64,000 bases of DNA from positions 3,707,365 to 3,771,364 of the forward strand of contig JAGTTQ010000001.1 of the NCBI GenBank assembly GCA_018223415.1. Reading direction: 5' to 3'. Position numbers and translations under genes: made by a program. A model generated the notes under the pieces. The model ran no database searches, was not told where the DNA came from, and saw only the letters and a list, made by a program, of their open reading frames with translations. This DNA is from Eubacteriaceae bacterium Marseille-Q4139. Its GTDB lineage: Bacteria > Bacillota > Clostridia > Lachnospirales > Lachnospiraceae. Shown here piece after piece: positions 59,415 to 64,000 of the stretch (its first letter is position 1; every line of letters begins with the position of its first letter).

Positions 59415-60788
59415 TTGAAACGACGCCTCTCCATAAAAAACTGGTCCATCAAGACGCGCGTCACCATCTGGTACACGGTGCTCATGGCCGTCCTGCTCTT
59501 TGTGGGCCTCTCTTATATTTTCTGGCTCTCCGACCGCATGCTTTTGCAGAACTACCGCACAAGCCTCCATCTTGTCGTGGAGGAGGCGGCCGCCGTGACG
59601 GCCTATGAAGGCGGCGAGCTGGAGACCGAAGACGTGCCTTTCTATAAAAATGAGGTCTCCGTCTTCCTCTACGACAGCCAGGGGCGTCTCATCGCGCCGC
59701 GAAACAGCGTCCGCGGATATGTGAACGCCCTTTTGGAATCGGAGGAGACAAAAATCGTGGAGGAAAACGGGGAATCCTGGATGGTTTATGACGTGTACCG
59801 CATGGTCGGGGAAATCCCGGTCTGGTTCCGCGGCGTCTGCCTGGTGTCCAATGTCTACGGCACCTTCCAGATGATGCGCCGCGTGGCCGTACTCTCCGTG
59901 CCGCTCTTTCTTCTGGCGGCCGCAGGCGGCGGCTTTCTCATCACCAGGCGCGCCTTCCGGCCCATCGACGACATCCGCAGAACGGCCGATGCCATCGGGG
60001 ACGGCGGCGACCTTTCCAGGCGGATTGACGCCCCGCCGGCTTCTAAGGATGAGGTGGCACAGCTCGCCTCCACCTTTAACCGGATGTTCTCCCGCCTCCA
60101 GCAGTCCTTTGACACGGAAAAGCAGTTCACCTCCGACGCCTCCCACGAGCTCCGGACGCCGGCAGCCATCATCGTTTCCCAGGCGGAATATGCCCTGGAG
60201 CACACTGGCGACAGCGGCGAAATGAAGGATTCTTTGGAAACCATCCTGCGCCAGGCAAAGCGCATGTCGCGGCTCATCGCACAGCTTTTAGAGCTCGCCC
60301 GGGCCGACAACGGGAAATTAAAGCCGGAATGGGAGACAGTGGACATGACGGAGCTCTGCGCCATGGTGGCCGAGGAAATGGAACTCCAGGCGGAAACGGC
60401 CGGCCTTCGCATCGTCACCGACCTCCAGCCGGACGTCTTAATCACGGCGGATCAGTCCCTTCTGGTGCGGGCTCTCACGAACCTCGTCCAGAATGCCGTC
60501 GTCTATAACCGGGAAGGCGGCACGGTCTCCATCGGCCTCTCCCTTGAAAACCATGTCTGCACGGTATGCGTGAAGGATACCGGCGTGGGAATCCCAAAAG
60601 AAGAGCTTTCGATGATATGGAACCGGTTCTACCGCGCCTCCAATTCCATGGGACGCTCCGGGACAGGCCTCGGGCTTTCCATGGTAAAATGGATCCTGGA
60701 GCTCCACCGGGGAACGGTTTTTGTGGAAAGCGAGCCAGATAAAGGGACGGTCTTTACTCTCACGCTCCCGGAAAATCCCCGGAGCTAG
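59415..60788 (+). CDS. Sensor histidine kinase
   Basis: A 457-residue membrane kinase: membrane segment near residues 18-36, an external domain of about 110 residues, a second segment near 158-180, a HAMP linker, then the dimerisation box SDASHELRTPAAII with its histidine and the ATPase boxes LVQNAVVYN and GTGLGLSMVKWI. The start is TTG at 59415-59417, two bases after the regulator stop; GGAGGG lies ten bases upstream. Its 3' end overlaps the convergent cbiC by 29 bases. Confidence 0.92.
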   Translation: MKRRLSIKNWSIKTRVTIWYTVLMAVLLFVGLSYIFWLSDRMLLQNYRTSLHLVVEEAAAVTAYEGGELETEDVPFYKNEVSVFLYDSQGRLIAPRNSVRGYVNALLESEETKIVEENGESWMVYDVYRMVGEIPVWFRGVCLVSNVYGTFQMMRRVAVLSVPLFLLAAAGGGFLITRRAFRPIDDIRRTADAIGDGGDLSRRIDAPPASKDEVAQLASTFNRMFSRLQQSFDTEKQFTSDASHELRTPAAIIVSQAEYALEHTGDSGEMKDSLETILRQAKRMSRLIAQLLELARADNGKLKPEWETVDMTELCAMVAEEMELQAETAGLRIVTDLQPDVLITADQSLLVRALTNLVQNAVVYNREGGTVSIGLSLENHVCTVCVKDTGVGIPKEELSMIWNRFYRASNSMGRSGTGLGLSMVKWILELHRGTVFVESEPDKGTVFTLTLPENPRS

Positions 60789-61452
60789 GAAGCGAATACA
60801 AAAGCGCGTTGCAGACGGCGGCGGCCACGTTGCTGCCGCCTTTTCTGCCGCGGCCGACGATGCAGGGGACATGAAGCCGCAGAATCAGCTCCTTCGCCTC
60901 CTCCACGTTTACAAAGCCCACCGGCATGCCGATCACCAGGGCCGGCCGGATCTTTTTTTCCATCGTCAGCTCATACAGGCGCATCAGGGCCGTCGGCGCA
61001 TTTCCTACCGCATAGATGCAGTCCGGCATGAGTCTGGCTGCCTTGTCCACACTCGCCGCCGACCTGGTCATGCCGCTTTCCGCCGCGGCTTTTTTTACGT
61101 CCTCGTCCCCGATAAAGCAGTGAACCGAAATCCCCAGACGGACGGCAGCCGCCTTGTTGATGCCGGATGCCGCCATGGTTGTGTCGGTTACAATGGGAAG
61201 CCCTGCTTTTATGGCGTTCCAGCCGGCCTCCATGGCCCCATCCGACAGAAAAAGGCTGTCTTTATAGGAAAAATCCGCCGTCGTGTGGATCACGCGAAGA
61301 AGAAGCGGAAGCTGCTTTTCCGGGTAAGAGGCGAGAAATTCCTCTCCCAGCTCCCTTTTTATGATCTCAAAGCTTTTCTTTTCAATTTCCGCCGGCTTTG
61401 TCGCCAGGAAATTGATCCCTGTCCGTTCCTTTAATTCCAGATTCCAGTCCAT
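60760..61452 (-). CDS. cbiC: Cobalt-precorrin-8 methylmutase
   Basis: Moves a methyl group to give cobyrinate in the anaerobic cobalamin route. The 230-residue product has the CbiC core RVIHTTADF near residue 54, the VTDTTMAASGI stretch near 88 and AVGNAPTALMRL near 146. It lies four bases after cobQ. Its end runs 29 bases into the convergent histidine kinase gene, so the two transcripts must overlap. Confidence 0.93.
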   Translation of the reverse strand: MDWNLELKERTGINFLATKPAEIEKKSFEIIKRELGEEFLASYPEKQLPLLLRVIHTTADFSYKDSLFLSDGAMEAGWNAIKAGLPIVTDTTMAASGINKAAAVRLGISVHCFIGDEDVKKAAAESGMTRSAASVDKAARLMPDCIYAVGNAPTALMRLYELTMEKKIRPALVIGMPVGFVNVEEAKELILRLHVPCIVGRGRKGGSNVAAAVCNALLYSLPSSGDFPGA

Positions 61453-61456
61453 CCGT

Positions 61457-62965
61457 TTACATCTCCTGGTTTAAAATCTTATAAATCATATCCATGTCAA
61501 GGCTCTCCCGGAGTCCTTTTGCCAGCTTGTCATACTGCTGTTCCTTATACTCCGAAACCGTAAGCCCGCCGGTTTCATACTCTGCCGCGGAAACATGCTT
61601 TTTCTCTGCGAGCAGTTCTCTAATACGGCCGCAGACGGCCTCAGAATCAAAAGCACCGTGGACATAGGTTCCAAAGATCATGCCCTGGACGCAGCCGTCC
61701 TCTTTCTCTCCGCTCCCGCCGGCCGTCTCTCTGATATGGGAGAACGGGCTTCCGCCGTGCCGGAGCGTCTCGCCCATGTGGATCTCATAGCCCTCAAGAG
61801 GAACTGACGTGCCAAGGCCGTCTGCTTCGCCCTCCACTCTCGTCGTCGTCTTTTCCGTGCCGAAGACGGTTGTCACCGGCAAAAGCCCCATACCGGCCAG
61901 GTTTCCGCCCTCCTCGACGCCGTCCGGGTCGGAAAGCGCTTCACCAAGCATCTGGAAGCCGCCGCAGACGCCGAAAATCACGGCGCCGTCTGCGGCCCGC
62001 CTTAAAATGGCCGCCTCAAGCCCCGATTCCCGGAGCCATTTGAGGTCGCCCATGGTATTTTTCGAGCCGGGCAGGATCACCATGTCGGCGTCAGAAACCT
62101 CTCCCGGCCGCGTCACATAAGAAAGTGCGATGCCGGGAAGCCGCTCCAGCACGTTGAAATCCGTAAAGTTTGAGATCCGCGGGAGGCGCACCACGGCAAT
62201 CCGCGCAAACGCATGGGAAAACTTTTCTTTTTCCTGCCCGGAAAGCCGCTCTGCCAGGCTGTCCTCGTCGTCGATATCCGCTTCCATATATGGTACTACT
62301 CCGGCCACCGGAATCGGGATCCTGTCATAGAGCATGGCAAGGCCAGGCTTTAAAATCTCCTTGTCGCCGCGGAATTTGTTGATAATAAAGGCTTTAATCC
62401 GCGCCCGCTCCGCTTCCGAAAGAAGCGCCGCCGTGCCATAAAGCTGGGCAAACACGCCGCCCCTGTCGATGTCGCCTGCCAAAAGCACCGGCGCGTCAAG
62501 AAGCTCTGCAAGCCCCATGTTTACGATGTCATTTTCCCGCAGGTTGATCTCCGCCGGGCTCCCTGCCCCCTCGATGACAATCACGTCGTATTTGGCCGCC
62601 AGCGTCTCGTATGCCTTTTTAATTTCCGGGATCAGGCTCTTTTTCATCTTAAAATACTCGGCCGCCGGATAATTCCCGCGGACGACGCCGTTTACGATGA
62701 GCTGTGAGCCCATGTTCGACGTGGGCTTTAATAAGATCGGGTTCATGGCCACCTCCGGCTCTGCACCGGCCGCCTCCGCCTGCATCACCTGGGCGCGGCC
62801 CATCTCCAGCCCTTCTTTTGTGATAAAAGAATTGAGAGCCATGTTCTGGGACTTAAAAGGCGCCGGCCGGAAGCCGTCCTCCTTAAAAATCCGGCAGAGG
62901 CCGGCGGCGAGAAAGCTCTTCCCGGCGTTTGACATGGTTCCCTGTATCATAATTACCTTCGCCAT
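61457..62965 (-). CDS. cobQ: Cobyric acid synthase
   Basis: ATP- and glutamine-dependent amidation of adenosylcobyrinate a,c-diamide to cobyric acid. The 502-residue protein has the N-terminal MIQGTMSNAGKSFLAAGLC ATPase loop near residue 5 and the C-terminal amidotransferase with GVCGGFQMLGEAL and GTYVHGAFDSE. The ATG at 62963-62965 follows AGGAGG; the longer frame is rejected. It precedes cbiC by four bases and follows cbiB by 65. Confidence 0.95.
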   Translation of the reverse strand: MAKVIMIQGTMSNAGKSFLAAGLCRIFKEDGFRPAPFKSQNMALNSFITKEGLEMGRAQVMQAEAAGAEPEVAMNPILLKPTSNMGSQLIVNGVVRGNYPAAEYFKMKKSLIPEIKKAYETLAAKYDVIVIEGAGSPAEINLRENDIVNMGLAELLDAPVLLAGDIDRGGVFAQLYGTAALLSEAERARIKAFIINKFRGDKEILKPGLAMLYDRIPIPVAGVVPYMEADIDDEDSLAERLSGQEKEKFSHAFARIAVVRLPRISNFTDFNVLERLPGIALSYVTRPGEVSDADMVILPGSKNTMGDLKWLRESGLEAAILRRAADGAVIFGVCGGFQMLGEALSDPDGVEEGGNLAGMGLLPVTTVFGTEKTTTRVEGEADGLGTSVPLEGYEIHMGETLRHGGSPFSHIRETAGGSGEKEDGCVQGMIFGTYVHGAFDSEAVCGRIRELLAEKKHVSAAEYETGGLTVSEYKEQQYDKLAKGLRESLDMDMIYKILNQEM

Positions 62966-63030
62966 ATGATTCCTCCTGACTGTTTCCGGACTGGGAGACT
63001 GCCGTTTCGCGGCGCAAAGCCCATTCCCTG

Positions 63031-63996
63031 TCAAAATAAGAGCTGGATCCCGCAAAAAAGCGCCGCTGAAAGAAAGGCTGTCCAATATAAGAGCCGGCAG
63101 GCCAGGCGGATGTCCTCCGGTACCGGCGGCCGTCTGTCATCGCCGATGAACGGCTTTTTATAAAGCGTTCCGAAATACCAGGCGTCCCCGGCCAGCCGGA
63201 TCCCAAGCGCCCCGGCGCAGGCAGCCTCCGTCTGGGCCGAATTGGGGCTTGCGTGGCAGAATCGGTCGCGCTTAAAAATCCGCCATGCCCCCCGCCAGTC
63301 AAGCCCCGAAAGAAAGGCCGCCGCAATCATGAGAAGCGCCGACAGCCTGGACGGCAGAAAATTGGCCGCGTCGTCAAGCTTTGCCGCCGCCCGGCCGAAA
63401 AACAGGTATTTGTCATTTTTATAGCCCACCATGGAGTCCATGGTGTTGACGGCCTTATAGAGAAGCCCCAAAAGCGGGCCGCCGAGAGCCAGATAAAAAA
63501 GCGGAGCCACAACTCCGTCAGACGTATTTTCCGCCACAGTTTCCACGGCTGCCTTCGTCACTCCCTCGAATGTCAGCGCCTTTGTGTCGCGGCCGACGAT
63601 CCTGGAGACGGCCTTCCTGGCGTCCGCCAGCGTCCCGGTTTTCAGTTCTCGGTACACGTTCATGCTCTCGGTCTTTAAGGAGCGGACGGCCAGCGCCTGC
63701 CAGCAGAAAAAGACCGACACAAAAAGGCCGGCCATGCGGTTTAAAGTGAAGGCGGCAAAAAGGATCCCGCCGAAAAAGAACGCCGTTTCGAAAAGGACGA
63801 GAACCACCAGAAAAACGCCGCCTGCCAGAAGAGCTTTTTCGCTCCTTTCGCAAAAGCGGCGCACCAGGCGTTCCGTCCCCTCGATCATAAGCCCCATGAG
63901 GCGCACCGGATGATAAATCCAGCGCGGGTCCCCAAGGAGAAGATCCAGAAGATATCCGGATAACAGTATGGCTGCAAGTTCAGGCCTGCTTATCAT
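63031..63996 (-). CDS. cbiB: Adenosylcobinamide-phosphate synthase
   Basis: Membrane protein joining aminopropanol phosphate to adenosylcobyric acid. The 321-residue product has the family's N-terminal LLSGYLLDLLLGDPRWIYHP and the GVVAPLFYLALGGPLLGLLY stretch near 160, with several membrane segments. The ATG at 63994-63996 fits the family N-terminus, but only four bases of upstream sequence are visible, so the ribosome site is unseen and the true start could lie just outside. The cobalamin operon likely continues beyond the window. Confidence 0.9.
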   Translation of the reverse strand: MISRPELAAILLSGYLLDLLLGDPRWIYHPVRLMGLMIEGTERLVRRFCERSEKALLAGGVFLVVLVLFETAFFFGGILFAAFTLNRMAGLFVSVFFCWQALAVRSLKTESMNVYRELKTGTLADARKAVSRIVGRDTKALTFEGVTKAAVETVAENTSDGVVAPLFYLALGGPLLGLLYKAVNTMDSMVGYKNDKYLFFGRAAAKLDDAANFLPSRLSALLMIAAAFLSGLDWRGAWRIFKRDRFCHASPNSAQTEAACAGALGIRLAGDAWYFGTLYKKPFIGDDRRPPVPEDIRLACRLLYWTAFLSAALFCGIQLLF

Positions 63997-64000
63997 GTCG

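Noticed and set aside
63031..64000. Cobalamin riboswitch for the cob genes
   Set aside because: The operon start lies outside the window; no B12 box is visible within it.

Overview
The window looks like a chromosomal segment of a spore-forming Clostridia, most likely a Lachnospiraceae. The evidence is spoIVA and a ytfJ/ytfI-like pair (sporulation), clostridial-type rpmB, yloU-yloV, a YtfJ-DUF2953 cluster, strong AGGAGG ribosome sites, T-box control of trp, a type I signal-peptide/lipobox repertoire, and a moderately GC-rich, mostly leading-strand housekeeping layout. No rRNA, tRNA, CRISPR array, IS element or phage module was seen. Species is not claimed.

Layout. 1-8.4 kb: the start of an unknown membrane-anchored protein, rnhA, an MBL/beta-CASP nuclease, spoIVA, gpsA, plsY, der and a DUF512 radical-SAM protein, all on the minus strand. 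8.6-9.8 kb: prs on the plus strand. 9.9-17.8 kb: a complete peptide-type ABC importer (oppF, oppD, oppC, oppB, binding lipoprotein) divergent from a PAS regulator whose AAA+ domain is degenerate. 18-18.5 kb: a YafQ-type toxin-antitoxin pair. 18.5-27.8 kb: amidohydrolase, YcxB-like protein, M42 peptidase, topB, recG and the yloV-yloU pair. 28.1-35 kb: rpmB, a 45-residue membrane protein, ytfJ, a DUF2953 protein, an unknown 106-residue protein, then yicC-gmk-rpoZ-rimO-pgsA-cinA as one housekeeping unit. 35.1-39.9 kb: a RelE-type TA pair, a CPA-type antiporter and citDEF. 40-41.6 kb: a GNAT and an AT-rich orphan gene with a PD-(D/E)xK-like motif. 41.6-48.5 kb: trpEGDCFBA behind a T-box leader with tandem terminators. 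48.5-52.4 kb: an 86-bp tandem repeat, an ANT(6)-like nucleotidyltransferase, a LysR regulator and rqcH. 52.4-58.6 kb: a DUF6323/DUF6179 pair, ogt with an Ada-AlkA fusion, thiM-thiD, and a repeat-containing lipoprotein. 58.7-64 kb: a two-component system and cbiC-cobQ-cbiB for cobalamin synthesis.

Most genes belong to recognisable housekeeping operons with one- to eleven-base overlaps. The parts that standard families do not explain are the degenerate regulator facing the opp operon, the AT-rich orphan at 40.7-41.5 kb, the 86-bp repeats whose hairpin covaries between copies, the two TA antitoxins with a shared N-terminus but different toxins, the terminator wedged between promoter and start codon of thiD, and the second terminator in the trp leader.
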